From positions 50,793 through 114,792 of the forward strand of contig NZ_PSLG01000001.1 of NCBI RefSeq assembly GCF_040289485.1: a DNA stretch of 64,000 bases, in the 5' to 3' direction. Below are positions 53,628 to 62,414 of this stretch, one piece after another. Source of the DNA: Thermoflexus sp040289485. Its GTDB lineage: Bacteria > Chloroflexota > Anaerolineae > Thermoflexales > Thermoflexaceae. The notes beneath the pieces are model-generated. The model was not told the DNA's origin and did no database searches. It saw only the letters and a program-made list of their open reading frames with translations. Within the stretch, counting starts at the first letter, position 1. Each line of letters begins with the position of its first letter. Position numbers and translations under genes: made by a program.

Positions 53628-54746
53628 TCACTCCAGCCGGATCCGCGGGTCGACGATCGTATATAGGATATCGGCCAGAAGGTTGGCGAACACCACCAGC
53701 AACGCGGTGATGAACAACAGGGCCATCACCACGGGCCAGTCATCCGCCTGCAGGGCGTCGTAATACAGGCGGCCCATGCCCTTGTAGTTGAAGACCGTCT
53801 CGGTGATCACCGCCCCGCTGAAGATGCCCGGGATCTCCAGGGTGAGGATGGTCACGATGGGGATCAGGGCGTTGCGCAGGGCGTGCTTCATGATCACCAG
53901 CCGTTCCACCAGCCCCTTGGCCCGGGCGGTGCGCACGTAATCCTGGCGCAGCACCTCCAGCATCGAGGAGCGGGTGTAGCGGCTCCAGCCGGCCATGTAA
54001 AGCAGGCTCAGCACCAACGTGGGCAGGATCAGGTGCACCGCCCGGTCGAGGGCCGAGCCCGGCGTGGCCCCCAACACGTAGAGGAGGCTCCCCGGCGGTG
54101 GCGGGCGCAGGCTGAAGGTGTTGCCCGTGGGCAGATACGGCAACCCCAGGACCTGATGCCATGGGGAGCGCGGCCCGCTGACGAGGAAGATCGTCATCAG
54201 ACCGAACCAGAAGACCGGCATCGCCGTCCCGAAGAAGGCGAAGGCCGTGGCCGCGTAATCCAGCATGGAATACTGTCGGACCGCCGAGTAGATCCCGATA
54301 GGGATGGCCACCACCAGGGAGAGGAGCGTCGCCGAGGTCATCAGCAACAAGGTGTTGGGGAGCCGGAACCAGATCAGGTCGATGACCTTCTGCCCCGCCG
54401 CCAGGCGCCAGGAGTCCCCGAAATCGAAGCGGATCACCCCGCGGGCGCACTCCTCCGGGATCCTCTGGCAACTGGTGCGCTGCAGGTGTTCTAGCCCGAC
54501 CTTATCCAGCCAGTCCTCGCCCAACAGCCAGACGATGTAACGCCAGTGCAGTGGGCGATGCAGGCCCAGGAACTCTTCGATCCGCCGGATCTCCTCCACG
54601 CTCAGCCGGCTTTTGCGATCCGCCCCCAAGTTGATCCCGCTGAGGGGCCCTCCGGGCGCCAGGTTCATGATGGCGTAGATGGCCATGGAGGAAAGGAGGA
54701 TGACCAGCATCATCTGGAACAGACGCCGGATCAGGTAGTTGACCAT
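53628..54746 (-). CDS. oppB: Oligopeptide/dipeptide ABC permease (OppB type)
   Basis: 372 residues from the ATG at 54746. OppB opening MVNYLIRRLFQMMLVILLSS; GLHRPLHWRYIVWL; the permease core with DYVRTARAKGLVERLVIMKH (EAA loop) and VITETVFNYKGMGRLYYDAL. A larger than usual periplasmic segment (about 85-120) contains LEHLQRTSCQRIPEECARGV with two Cys. First gene of oppBCDF. No oppA-type binding protein follows or precedes it here. Confidence 0.94.
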   Translation of the reverse strand: MVNYLIRRLFQMMLVILLSSMAIYAIMNLAPGGPLSGINLGADRKSRLSVEEIRRIEEFLGLHRPLHWRYIVWLLGEDWLDKVGLEHLQRTSCQRIPEECARGVIRFDFGDSWRLAAGQKVIDLIWFRLPNTLLLMTSATLLSLVVAIPIGIYSAVRQYSMLDYAATAFAFFGTAMPVFWFGLMTIFLVSGPRSPWHQVLGLPYLPTGNTFSLRPPPPGSLLYVLGATPGSALDRAVHLILPTLVLSLLYMAGWSRYTRSSMLEVLRQDYVRTARAKGLVERLVIMKHALRNALIPIVTILTLEIPGIFSGAVITETVFNYKGMGRLYYDALQADDWPVVMALLFITALLVVFANLLADILYTIVDPRIRLE

Positions 54747-54797
54747 CGCTCCCCCTCCCTGCAACTGCCCATCCAAGATCCTCAAATAACCTCAACT

Positions 54798-54827
54798 ATT
54801 ATGGCTCAAAACAAACGGGACAACCAA
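54798..54827 (-). promoter_or_regulatory. Possible promoter of oppBCDF
   Basis: Minus-strand TTGGTT (54822-54827), 18-nt spacer, CATAAT (54798-54803) in an unusually AT-rich stretch, 52 nt before oppB. Confidence 0.45.
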
Positions 54828-54843
54828 ATCGAAGGCAGCGCCG

Positions 54844-55692
54844 TCAGCGGGGCACGGCGGTGCGCCGTTCTATCGCCCGGACCAGCAGGGAGAGCAGCAG
54901 GGTCATGGCCAGGTAGAGCAGGGCGACGGTGTTGTAGACCTCGAAGTAGCGGAAGGTGCCGGCCGCCCGCTGACGGCCCACATACATCAGTTCCGGGACG
55001 GCGATGGCCGAGGCCAGGGCGGTGTCCTTCAGCATGGCGATGAAGTCGTTCCCCAGCGGGGGGAGGATGTTGCGGATGGCCTGAGGAAGGATGACAAAGC
55101 GCATGGCCTGCCCGTAGGTCATCCCCAGGCTGCGGGCGGCCTCCATCTGGCCCTTGGGGATGGATTCGATGCCGGCCCGATAGACCTCGGCCAGATAGGC
55201 CCCGTAGCCGATGGCCAGCCCAGTCACCGCCCGCCCCATCTCGCTCCGGATCAGCCGGCCCAGCTCCGCCAGCGCCGGAACCCCCCAGGCCTGACCCGCC
55301 CCGATGAAGGCGTCCCCCAGGGGCGGCGCCGCTACGAAGGCCACGTAGAACAGGACCACCAGCAAGGGGACCCCCCGGATGAACTCGACATATAGGGTGC
55401 TCAGGTTGTAGAACAGCACGTTCCGGGAGACCCGGCCCAGGCCGGCGATCAGGCCCAGGACCAGGGCAATGGCGTAGGCGGTCACGGTGAGTTGCAGGGT
55501 CACCGGGATCCCCCGCAGCAGGAACCGGGCCGTGGCCTGATAATCAGGGGACTGGAGGACCGCCAAGGCCGTCCACATCCCGAAGGCGCCCAGCAGCACC
55601 GCCCACCACGGCCAGGACCGCCAGTCCCATCCGGCCCGCCGGGGCGGCCGGACGGAGGGGGTCACTGTTTGGGTCTCCAACGAGACTGCCAT
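54844..55692 (-). CDS. Polar amino-acid ABC permease (HisM/GlnP family)
   Basis: 282 residues. A short cytoplasmic tail and one extra N-terminal helix precede the family core (GIPVTLQLTVTAYAIALVLG, YVEFIRGVPLLVVLFYVAF). The EAA loop reads QMEAARSLGMTYGQAMRFVILPQAIR, followed by LPPLGNDFIAMLKDTALASAI. It should pair with the binding protein encoded upstream. No ATPase of the GlnQ type is encoded next to it. Confidence 0.92.
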   Translation of the reverse strand: MAVSLETQTVTPSVRPPRRAGWDWRSWPWWAVLLGAFGMWTALAVLQSPDYQATARFLLRGIPVTLQLTVTAYAIALVLGLIAGLGRVSRNVLFYNLSTLYVEFIRGVPLLVVLFYVAFVAAPPLGDAFIGAGQAWGVPALAELGRLIRSEMGRAVTGLAIGYGAYLAEVYRAGIESIPKGQMEAARSLGMTYGQAMRFVILPQAIRNILPPLGNDFIAMLKDTALASAIAVPELMYVGRQRAAGTFRYFEVYNTVALLYLAMTLLLSLLVRAIERRTAVPR

Positions 55693-55750
55693 CCTCCACT
55701 TCCTCTTCCATCGAGGTTGTCCCGGGGGCCCACCGGCCCCCTATAAACGG

Positions 55751-55781
55751 GGATGGGCCGCGGGGATGCCGCGACCCATCC
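55751..55781 (-). terminator. Stem-loop between the amino-acid binding protein and its permease
   Basis: Stem GGATGGG(C)CGCGG / CCGCG(A)CCCATCC, one mismatch, 5-nt loop, 34 nt after the binding-protein stop on the minus strand; a second small stem (GGGGGCC/GGCCCCC) follows at about 55724-55741. No U tract. Confidence 0.5.
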
Positions 55782-55814
55782 TGATCGGAACCCTGCGTCC
55801 TTTCCCCGGCTCCC

Positions 55815-56618
55815 TCACTGGCCGGGCTTGAACTCAACGAACCACTTCTTGTACAGCCGCTCCAGCGTGCCGTTCTCCTTGAGGACCTTAAGGGCAGCAT
55901 TGAAGGGGGCGACCAAGTCGCTGCCCTTGGGGAAGCAGAGGCCCAGGTCCTCGCTGGTGAAGGGCTGGCCGGCGATCTTCAGTTGGCCGGGGTTCTGGGC
56001 TATGAAGCCGTCGGCTGCCGGGCTGTCGATGACCACGGCGTCCACGTCCTTGGCCAGCAACGCCCGCACGGCCAGGTCGAAAGTGTCGTAGCGCTTCAGC
56101 TGCTTGGCCTCGTTGGCTACCAGCGTCTTGGCTGTCTCCTCATTGGTGGTCCCGATCTGGACCCCCACGATCTTGTCCTTGAGGTCGTCCTTGCCCTTGA
56201 TGCGCTCCTCGTCAGCACGGACCAGGACCACCTGCCCGTAGCGGAGGTAGGAGTCGGAGAAATCGAACTTCTGCTTGCGCTCTTCGGTGATGGTGATGCC
56301 CGAGGCGGCCAGGTCGAACTGCTTCTGCTCCAAACCGGCGAAGATGCCCTCCCAGGCCGTGGAGATGATCTTCGGCTTGCAGTTGAGCAACTTGCAGATT
56401 TCATTGACCAGATCGACGTCGAAGCCGACCACCTCGTTGGTCTTGGGGTCGACGAACTCGAAGGGCGGGTAGGTGGTGTCGCTGGCGATCTTCAACTCCC
56501 GGCCCTTCAGGTCCGGCAGTTGGGCCCCTGCCCTCGGTGCCGGGGTCGGCGTGGCCGCGGGCTGGCACGCGGCCGCCAGCAGGGCAACGATCCAGATCAC
56601 CCACAGCAGGCGCCTCAT
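55815..56618 (-). CDS. Polar amino-acid ABC substrate-binding lipoprotein
   Basis: 267 residues with lipobox LAAAC (Cys about residue 18) and a TPTPAP linker. SBP family 3 (cystine/Glu/His-binding like): IASDTTYPPFEFVDPKTNEV, GFDVDLVNEICKLL, WEGIFAGLEQKQFDLAASGI and ITEERKQKFDFSDSYL. The substrate-contact Arg after SDSYLRYGQ and the later VQIGTTNEETAK are present; the exact amino acid cannot be told. 36 nt after livF. Confidence 0.93.
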   Translation of the reverse strand: MRRLLWVIWIVALLAAACQPAATPTPAPRAGAQLPDLKGRELKIASDTTYPPFEFVDPKTNEVVGFDVDLVNEICKLLNCKPKIISTAWEGIFAGLEQKQFDLAASGITITEERKQKFDFSDSYLRYGQVVLVRADEERIKGKDDLKDKIVGVQIGTTNEETAKTLVANEAKQLKRYDTFDLAVRALLAKDVDAVVIDSPAADGFIAQNPGQLKIAGQPFTSEDLGLCFPKGSDLVAPFNAALKVLKENGTLERLYKKWFVEFKPGQ

Positions 56619-56654
56619 GGATCTCCTCCTGAAACGGCGTTTGTCCAGCAGCCT

Positions 56655-57368
56655 TCAATGCATCCCCAGGTAGGCGGCCTGGACCTGGGGGTTGTCGGCC
56701 AGCTCCCGGGCCGTCCCGTGCAGGACGATGCGCCCGGTCTCCAGCACATACCCCCGGTGGGCCACCTGGAGCGCCATATGGGCGTTCTGCTCCACCAGCA
56801 GGATGGTGGTGCCCTGCTGGTTCAACTGGCGGATCACCTCGAAGATGCCCTCCACCAGCAGCGGGGCCAGCCCCATGGAGGGCTCGTCCAAAAGCAGGAT
56901 GCGGGGCCTCATCATGAGGGCGCGGGCGATGGCCAGCATCTGCTGCTCCCCGCCCGAGAGGGTCCCCCCCTTCTGATGGAGGCGCTCCTTCAAGCGGGGG
57001 AAGATCGAGAACACGAACTCCATACGCCGCTCGATCTCCCGCCGGTCCCGGACGGTGTAGGCGCCCATCTCCAGGTTCTCCCAAACGGTGAGGCGGGGGA
57101 AGATCCGTCGGCCCTCCGGCACGTGCCCCACCCCCCGGGCCACGATCTCGTGGGGCGGCAGTTGGGTGATATCCTCGCCGTCCAGCAGCACCCGGCCGTG
57201 GCGGGCCCGCACCAGGCCGGAGATGGTGCGCAGGGTGGTGGTCTTCCCGGCGCCGTTGGCGCCGATGAGGGTGACGATCTCCCCGGGCTCGACCCGAAAC
57301 GAAATGCCCTTCAGCGCATGCACGTGCCCGTAATACGTGTGGACATCGATCAGTTCGAGGACCGCCAT
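56655..57368 (-). CDS. livF: Branched-chain amino acid ABC ATP-binding protein LivF
   Basis: 237 residues from the ATG at 57368. LELIDVHTYYGHVHALKGIS is the LivF opening; Walker A GANGAGKTTTLRTISG, VPEGRRIFPRLTVWENLEMG, signature LSGGEQQMLAIARAL, Walker B LLLDEPSMGLAP, H-loop VEQNAHMAL. Second ATPase of the liv transporter. 18 nt after livG. Confidence 0.94.
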   Translation of the reverse strand: MAVLELIDVHTYYGHVHALKGISFRVEPGEIVTLIGANGAGKTTTLRTISGLVRARHGRVLLDGEDITQLPPHEIVARGVGHVPEGRRIFPRLTVWENLEMGAYTVRDRREIERRMEFVFSIFPRLKERLHQKGGTLSGGEQQMLAIARALMMRPRILLLDEPSMGLAPLLVEGIFEVIRQLNQQGTTILLVEQNAHMALQVAHRGYVLETGRIVLHGTARELADNPQVQAAYLGMH

Positions 57369-57386
57369 AGCCCCCTTGCCTCCCAT

Positions 57387-58172
57387 TCAAGGGATGGCCC
57401 CGATGGCCACGCCGCGGCCCAGGTAGGCCTCGATCACCCGGGGATTGCGCCGCACCTCCTCCGGCGTCCCCTCCGCGATCTTCTCCCCGTAGTCCAGCAC
57501 CGTCACCCGCTCGGAGATGCCCATGACCACGCGCATCTGGTGCTCGATCAGGATCACCGTGATCCCCAACTCGTCCCGCAGCCGCCGGATCAGCCGGGTG
57601 GTCTCCGCCGTCTCCTGAGGGTTCATCCCCGCCGTCGGCTCGTCGAGGAGGATGAGTTTGGGCTTGGCGGCCAGGGCGCGGGCGATCTCCACCTTGCGCT
57701 GCTCGCCGTAGGGGAGGTTCTTGGCCAGTTCGTCGGGGGAGGCCCGCAGGCCCACGAAGCGGATCAACTGCAGAGCCTCCTCCCGCAGCCGACGCTCCTC
57801 CTCTCGATACCGCCGCGTGCGGAAGACGATGTCCAACGGGGTGGCCTGGTAACGGGTGTGCATCCCCACCAGCACATTCTCCACCACTGTCATGTTGCCA
57901 AACAGCCGGATGTTCTGGAAAGTCCGGGAGATCCCCATGGCAGCGATCTGGTCCGGCCGCAGCCCGACCAGGGAGCGGCCCTCAAAGAGGATCTCCCCCT
58001 CGTCCGGCCGGTAGATCCCCGTCATGATGTTGAAGAGGGTGGTCTTCCCCGCCCCGTTAGGGCCGATGATGCTCACAATGCGGCCGGGCTCCAGAGTGAA
58101 GTCCACCCGGTTCACCGCCACCAACCCCCCGAACCGCTTGGTCACCCCCTTGAGTTCCAGCAGGTAAGCCAC
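57387..58172 (-). CDS. livG: Branched-chain amino acid ABC ATP-binding protein LivG
   Basis: 261 residues. I chose the GTG at 58172 because AGGAGG lies 6 nt upstream; an in-frame TTG at 58187 overlaps the livM stop. LLELKGVTKRFGGLVAVNRV is the LivG opening; Walker A GPNGAGKTTLFNIMTG, SRTFQNIRLFGNMTVVENVL, signature-like LPYGEQRKVEIARAL, Walker B LILLDEPTAGMNP, H-loop IEHQMRV. Confidence 0.94.
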   Translation of the reverse strand: MAYLLELKGVTKRFGGLVAVNRVDFTLEPGRIVSIIGPNGAGKTTLFNIMTGIYRPDEGEILFEGRSLVGLRPDQIAAMGISRTFQNIRLFGNMTVVENVLVGMHTRYQATPLDIVFRTRRYREEERRLREEALQLIRFVGLRASPDELAKNLPYGEQRKVEIARALAAKPKLILLDEPTAGMNPQETAETTRLIRRLRDELGITVILIEHQMRVVMGISERVTVLDYGEKIAEGTPEEVRRNPRVIEAYLGRGVAIGAIP

Positions 58173-58183
58173 CGCCTGCCTCC

Positions 58184-59605
58184 TCAATCGCGCATCGGCT
58201 TGGCCTCAGGCGCCGCCACGACCGGCGGGAGCTCCTCCTCCACCGGCAGGCGCTCCGCGATGGCTTCCTCCCGGCCAAGGGCCTCGGCCAGTTCCATCCG
58301 ATGGCGCCGCTCGGGGATCAGCCCCTGCGGGCGCAGGATCATCATCAGGATCAACAGGATCCCGAAGATCAGCCGCTCATATTTGGCCGGCTCCAACTGG
58401 GTGGGCCACTGGCTCAGCGGGAAGTTGATCAACGGGACAACGAAGCCAGCCTGGCGGAGCTTGCTGAGCATCAGGGAGAGGCCCTTGAGGATCTGAAGGT
58501 TGAGGATGGTCACCACTGTGGCCCCTACGATGGCCCCAGGGATGCTCCCCATCCCGCCGACGATGACCATCACCAGGATCCCGATGGACTCCATGAAGGT
58601 GAAGCTTTCCGGGTTGATGAAATACTGCTTGGCGGCGAAGATCATTCCCATGGCGCCTGCGAAGGACGCTCCGGTGGCGAAGGCGGCCAGTTTCATGCGC
58701 ACCAGAGGGATGCCCATCACCTGGGCGGCCAGCTCATCCTCGCGGATCGCCGTCCAAGCCCGGCCCACCCAGGAGTCCTCCAGCCGGCGGGTCAGCAGCA
58801 CGGCAAAGCCGATGACCAAGAGCACCAGGAAATAGAAATACAGACCGTAGAGGACCGGCTCGTCCAGACGGATCCCCACCGTCTCCAGCCACGGCTTGAA
58901 GAAGAGCGGTGGGCGCTGGATCGGCCGGATCCCCTGGGGGCCGTTGGTAAGGTTGATGGGCTTGTCCAGGTTGTTCACGATGACCCGGATCACCTCCCCG
59001 AAGGCGAGGGTCACGATGGCCAGGTAGTCCCCGCGCAGGCGCAGCACCGGCAGCCCCAGGAGGATCCCGGTGAGGGCCGCCACCCCCACCGCCAGGAAAA
59101 GGAAGACGAAGAACCATTCCGGCGCCAGGGGGAAACGGTTCGTCCCGAAGGCGACGTTGGCCTGGGGAGAGCCGAAGATCGCCCACAGGTACGCCCCCAC
59201 GGCGTAGAAGGCCACATACCCCAGGTCCAATAGCCCGGCGAACCCCACCACGATGTTCAAACCCAGGGCCATGGCCGCGAAGATACCCACCTGGGTGGCC
59301 ACCTCCAGCAGGAAGGTGTTCCGGACCCCCAGGACCGGCAGCAGGACCAACAAGGTCACCGCGCCCAGCAAGGCCCGGACGGCCCCAGCCAGGGAGACGT
59401 AGTAGATCAAAAGGAGAGAGGCCAGGAAGGCCGCGAAGCCCAGCGCGGAGATCAGCGGATACCACGGGGCGTCTCGCAGGCCGGGCTGGCTGAGCCAGTT
59501 CATCAGGAGCAGGGCGGCGACAATGTAGAGGAGGACCCCGGCCAGGGCTCCTTCTCGGCCGTTCCGGATCCGCCCCACCAGCGCCTTCGCTTTCGCCCCG
59601 ATCAT
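58184..59605 (-). CDS. livM: Branched-chain amino acid ABC permease LivM
   Basis: 473 residues, about 11 membrane helices. After an N-terminal extension of three extra helices comes the LivM core: ALGLNIVVGFAGLLDLGYVA, RLRGDYLAIVTLAFGEVIRV, the cytoplasmic loop SWVGRAWTAIREDELAAQVMG and IVGGMGSIPGAIVGA. A ~40-residue acidic, Pro-rich tail (about 430-473) extends beyond the usual end. 11 nt before livG. Confidence 0.94.
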   Translation of the reverse strand: MIGAKAKALVGRIRNGREGALAGVLLYIVAALLLMNWLSQPGLRDAPWYPLISALGFAAFLASLLLIYYVSLAGAVRALLGAVTLLVLLPVLGVRNTFLLEVATQVGIFAAMALGLNIVVGFAGLLDLGYVAFYAVGAYLWAIFGSPQANVAFGTNRFPLAPEWFFVFLFLAVGVAALTGILLGLPVLRLRGDYLAIVTLAFGEVIRVIVNNLDKPINLTNGPQGIRPIQRPPLFFKPWLETVGIRLDEPVLYGLYFYFLVLLVIGFAVLLTRRLEDSWVGRAWTAIREDELAAQVMGIPLVRMKLAAFATGASFAGAMGMIFAAKQYFINPESFTFMESIGILVMVIVGGMGSIPGAIVGATVVTILNLQILKGLSLMLSKLRQAGFVVPLINFPLSQWPTQLEPAKYERLIFGILLILMMILRPQGLIPERRHRMELAEALGREEAIAERLPVEEELPPVVAAPEAKPMRD

Positions 59606-59626
59606 CTCCCACCTCGTGAACGCAAC

Positions 59627-60772
59627 TTACGCCTTCTGCCCCACCGCCTCGCCCAACAGCCCTGTTGGGCGGAACATCAGAATGAGGATCAGGATCAAGA
59701 AGGCGAAGATGTCCTTATACTCGGTCCCGAAGGCCCCGCCGGTGAACTGGGAGAGGTAGGCGCCGGCGAAGCCCTCCAGCACCCCCAGGACGATGCCGCC
59801 GAGCATGGCGCCGGTGATGTTCCCGATGCCACCCAGGACGGCCGCGGTGAAAGCCTTGATCCCGGGGATGAAGCCGACGTAAGGATCGATGCGCCCGACG
59901 CGGATCCCGAAGAGCACCCCAGTGGCCCCGCCCAGCGCCCCGCCGATCAAGAAGGTCAGCATGATGATCCGATCGACGTGGACCCCCATCAGGGCCGCCG
60001 TGGGGCGATCCTGGGCCACCGCCCGGATGGCCCGCCCCAGCCGCGTAGCGTTCACCAGATAGTTCAACCCGGTCAACATCAACAGGGAGGCGGCGATGAT
60101 GAAGATCACCTTGGCCTGGATCTGCATCGGGATCGGCTGACCGGCGATGTAGAGGGTGGCGATGGGGACCTGTTCGTTCAGGATCGGGAAGGAAGGATAA
60201 TTCCGATAGAAGGCGTTGTTGAGCAACCCCTCGATGGCCCGCACCGCGTCCTGCAGGAAGAAAGAGACGCCGATGGCGGAGATCAGCGGCACCAGCCGGG
60301 GCGCCCCGCGCAGCGGCCGGTAGGCGATCCGCTCCACAGCCACCGCCAGCAGGCCACTGCCGACCATCCCCGCCACCACCGCCAAGAGGATGCCGGCCAT
60401 GATCAGGGTCAATGGGGCGGTGGAAGGGATGGCCAGGGCCAGCATGAGCTCCACCCCGATGAAGGCCCCGACCATGAAGATCTCGCTATGGGCGAAGTTG
60501 ATGAACTCCAGGACCCCGTAGACCATCGTGTAGCCCAGGGCGATCATCGCGTAGAGGAAGCCAATGACCAGTCCGTCGATGGCCACCTGGGGGAGCGTGC
60601 GGACCACGAACTGGAGGAGGGTCATCCCACCGGCCACAGGGCGGTTGAAGAGGACGGCAAGGAAAAGCGTGATCGATCCGATCACCAACAGGCTGATCAC
60701 GACGAAGAGGATCAGCTGAAGCAACGGGACCGCTACCGCCTGGTAAAGAACCGACTCGCGCAGCCGTCGCAT
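59627..60772 (-). CDS. livH: Branched-chain amino acid ABC permease LivH
   Basis: 381 residues from the ATG at 60772, longer than the usual ~300 because of an extra N-terminal helix (about 10-40). Core: GLVIGFLYAMIALGYTMVYG, VLEFINFAHSEIFMVGAFIG, AYRPLRGAPRLVPLISAIGV, the ATPase loop RLGRAIRAVAQDRPTAALMG and AFTAAVLGGIGNITGAMLGG. Heterodimer with LivM. Confidence 0.94.
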   Translation of the reverse strand: MRRLRESVLYQAVAVPLLQLILFVVISLLVIGSITLFLAVLFNRPVAGGMTLLQFVVRTLPQVAIDGLVIGFLYAMIALGYTMVYGVLEFINFAHSEIFMVGAFIGVELMLALAIPSTAPLTLIMAGILLAVVAGMVGSGLLAVAVERIAYRPLRGAPRLVPLISAIGVSFFLQDAVRAIEGLLNNAFYRNYPSFPILNEQVPIATLYIAGQPIPMQIQAKVIFIIAASLLMLTGLNYLVNATRLGRAIRAVAQDRPTAALMGVHVDRIIMLTFLIGGALGGATGVLFGIRVGRIDPYVGFIPGIKAFTAAVLGGIGNITGAMLGGIVLGVLEGFAGAYLSQFTGGAFGTEYKDIFAFLILILILMFRPTGLLGEAVGQKA

Positions 60773-60803
60773 CTGCCGCCAGCCCGTTTGGGGATCCCTA
60801 TGC

Positions 60804-60833
60804 GGTGGGGAGGGGCCACGGCCCCTCCCCACC
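60804..60833 (-). terminator. Stem-loop between livJ and livH
   Basis: Perfect 13-bp stem GGTGGGGAGGGGC / GCCCCTCCCCACC with a 4-nt loop, 23 nt after the livJ stop on the minus strand and without a U tract. Likely a processing barrier or partial terminator. Confidence 0.65.
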
Positions 60834-60856
60834 GGCTTGCCTCATCCCATTCCGAA

Positions 60857-62158
60857 TCACTTCACTCCACACTTGGCTTTGAGCTCCGGCGTGAACGGCG
60901 GCGGGGCCAGTTCCAGAGTCTTCACCAGCTGGTTCTTGCCCCAGTCCTCCGGCTTGCTAGAGACAACCTTGATCACGAAATACTTGGCCTTGACCGGGTC
61001 GCCCCGCTCGTCGAAGGTGATCACCCCGGTGATCCCCTGGAAGTTCTTCGTGGCCCGCACCTTCTCCGCCACGGCCTTGCGGGACGGCTTCTGGCCACCA
61101 GCCTCCTGGATAGCGGCCTCGATGGCCTTCAGCACGATGGCCGTGGCGTCATAGGCCTGAGCCGAGAAGGGCTCCGGGTCCTTTCCGAACTTGGCCTTGT
61201 AATCCGCGATGAACTTCTTGGCCCCCTCGTAGACCGTGGGCGGCGCCGCCACCGTGGTGTAATACATCCCCACCACGGCGTCCCCGGCGATCTCGGCCAG
61301 CTTCGAGGAGTCCATCCCGTCCGGGCCCAAGAAGGTGGCCTTGACCCCCTTCTCCCGGGCCTGCTTGAAGAACACCCCGGCCTGGTCATAGATCCCGCCG
61401 AAGTAGATCAACCCGGGGTTGACCGCTTGGATGGCCGTGATCAGGGGATCGAAGTTGGCCTTCTCCTCGGTGCCCTCGAAGCCCAGGACCTTGCCGCCCA
61501 GCTCTTCGAAGCGCTTCTTGAAGAACTCGGCGACGCCCTGGCCGTAGGTCGTCTTGTCGTGGATGACGAAGGCGGTCTTGACCTTCAGCTCGTTGAAGGC
61601 GAACTCGGCGCCCACCGCCCCCTGCACGTCATCCCGGCCGCAGACCCGGTTGACCACCAGATAGCCACGGTCGGTGATGCACGGGTTGGTGTTGGCAGGG
61701 GAGACCATCACCAGGTCGTAGTCCTTGTAGGTCTCCGAGGAGGGGATCGCCACGCCCGAGTTCAGGTGGCCGATCACCGCCAGGATGTCCGGGTCGTTGA
61801 CCAACTGCTTGGCGTTGGCCACCCCGACATCCGGCTTGGCCTGGTCATCGAAGGGCACCAGCTCCACCTTGAAACCCAGCGCCTCAATGGGGCCTTTGAG
61901 CTGCTCGATGGCCAGCTGGGCGCCGTTCTTGAGGCCCTCGCCCAAGGCCGCCTGGCCGCCCGAAAGCGGGCTCTGGGTGGCGATCTTGATGGTGCCCTTT
62001 ACCGCCGGGGTGGGCGTGGCCGCTGGCGCCACCTTCGTGGGGGTGGGCGTGGCCGCTGGCGCCACCTTCGTGGGGGTGGGCGTGGCCGCCGGCGCCGCGC
62101 AGGCCGCCAGCAACAGGCTGAACGCAGCAAGACCCATCAACCATTTCGGAAACCTCAT
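60857..62158 (-). CDS. livJ: Branched-chain amino acid-type substrate-binding lipoprotein
   Basis: 433 residues. Lipobox LLAAC (Cys about residue 20), then a linker of repeated ATPTPTKVAPA units. SBP family 6 (Leu/Ile/Val-binding): KIATQSPLSGGQAALGEGLK, FDDQAKPDVGVANAKQLV, AVIGHLNSGVAIPSSETY, VIHDKTTYGQGVAEFFKKRF, IYFGGIYDQAGVFFKQA. First gene of livJHMGF; the binding specificity (Leu/Ile/Val or related amides) is inferred from the operon. GGAGGAGG precedes the ATG; long structured leader. Confidence 0.93.
   Translation of the reverse strand: MRFPKWLMGLAAFSLLLAACAAPAATPTPTKVAPAATPTPTKVAPAATPTPAVKGTIKIATQSPLSGGQAALGEGLKNGAQLAIEQLKGPIEALGFKVELVPFDDQAKPDVGVANAKQLVNDPDILAVIGHLNSGVAIPSSETYKDYDLVMVSPANTNPCITDRGYLVVNRVCGRDDVQGAVGAEFAFNELKVKTAFVIHDKTTYGQGVAEFFKKRFEELGGKVLGFEGTEEKANFDPLITAIQAVNPGLIYFGGIYDQAGVFFKQAREKGVKATFLGPDGMDSSKLAEIAGDAVVGMYYTTVAAPPTVYEGAKKFIADYKAKFGKDPEPFSAQAYDATAIVLKAIEAAIQEAGGQKPSRKAVAEKVRATKNFQGITGVITFDERGDPVKAKYFVIKVVSSKPEDWGKNQLVKTLELAPPPFTPELKAKCGVK
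62008..62099 (-). repeat. 33-bp tandem repeat in the livJ linker
   Basis: Two identical 33-bp units (62008-62040, 62041-62073) and a partial third (62074-62099). Each unit codes 11 residues of the Ala/Thr/Pro linker between the lipid anchor and the binding domain; in-frame unit loss or gain would only change linker length. Confidence 0.85.
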
Positions 62159-62187
62159 GGCCTCCTCCTTTTAGCAAGATAGTGATT

Positions 62188-62224
62188 CCTGTGCGCCGCG
62201 TTTTGGAACCCGCGCACGCACAGG
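62188..62224 (-). promoter_or_regulatory. Hairpin in the 5' leader of livJ
   Basis: Stem CCTGTGCG / CGCACAGG with an inner CGCG pairing, ending 20 nt before the livJ ribosome site. It is part of a ~169-nt untranslated leader; no known riboswitch class recognised. Confidence 0.5.
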
Positions 62225-62333
62225 TCACTGCCCGCCCTCGGGATGGAATCATCAATGGAAAGAAGGCGGCGCACGGTTCCCTGGGCCCCGCCTCTCCTTT
62301 TCCGCATCAGGCCCAAAGGCCCGCTTGTCCCAA

Positions 62334-62362
62334 ATTTTAGGGGTCCCGGTCGGTTCTGTCAA
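62334..62362 (-). promoter_or_regulatory. Promoter of livJHMGF
   Basis: Minus-strand TTGACA (62357-62362), 17-nt spacer, TAAAAT (62334-62339). Start site near 62327, leaving a leader of ~169 nt. Confidence 0.85.
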
Positions 62363-62414
62363 GGCCATGCGCAGCCTCTTTTCTGAGATATGGATGCGCT
62401 GTTGTTGGCATCTT

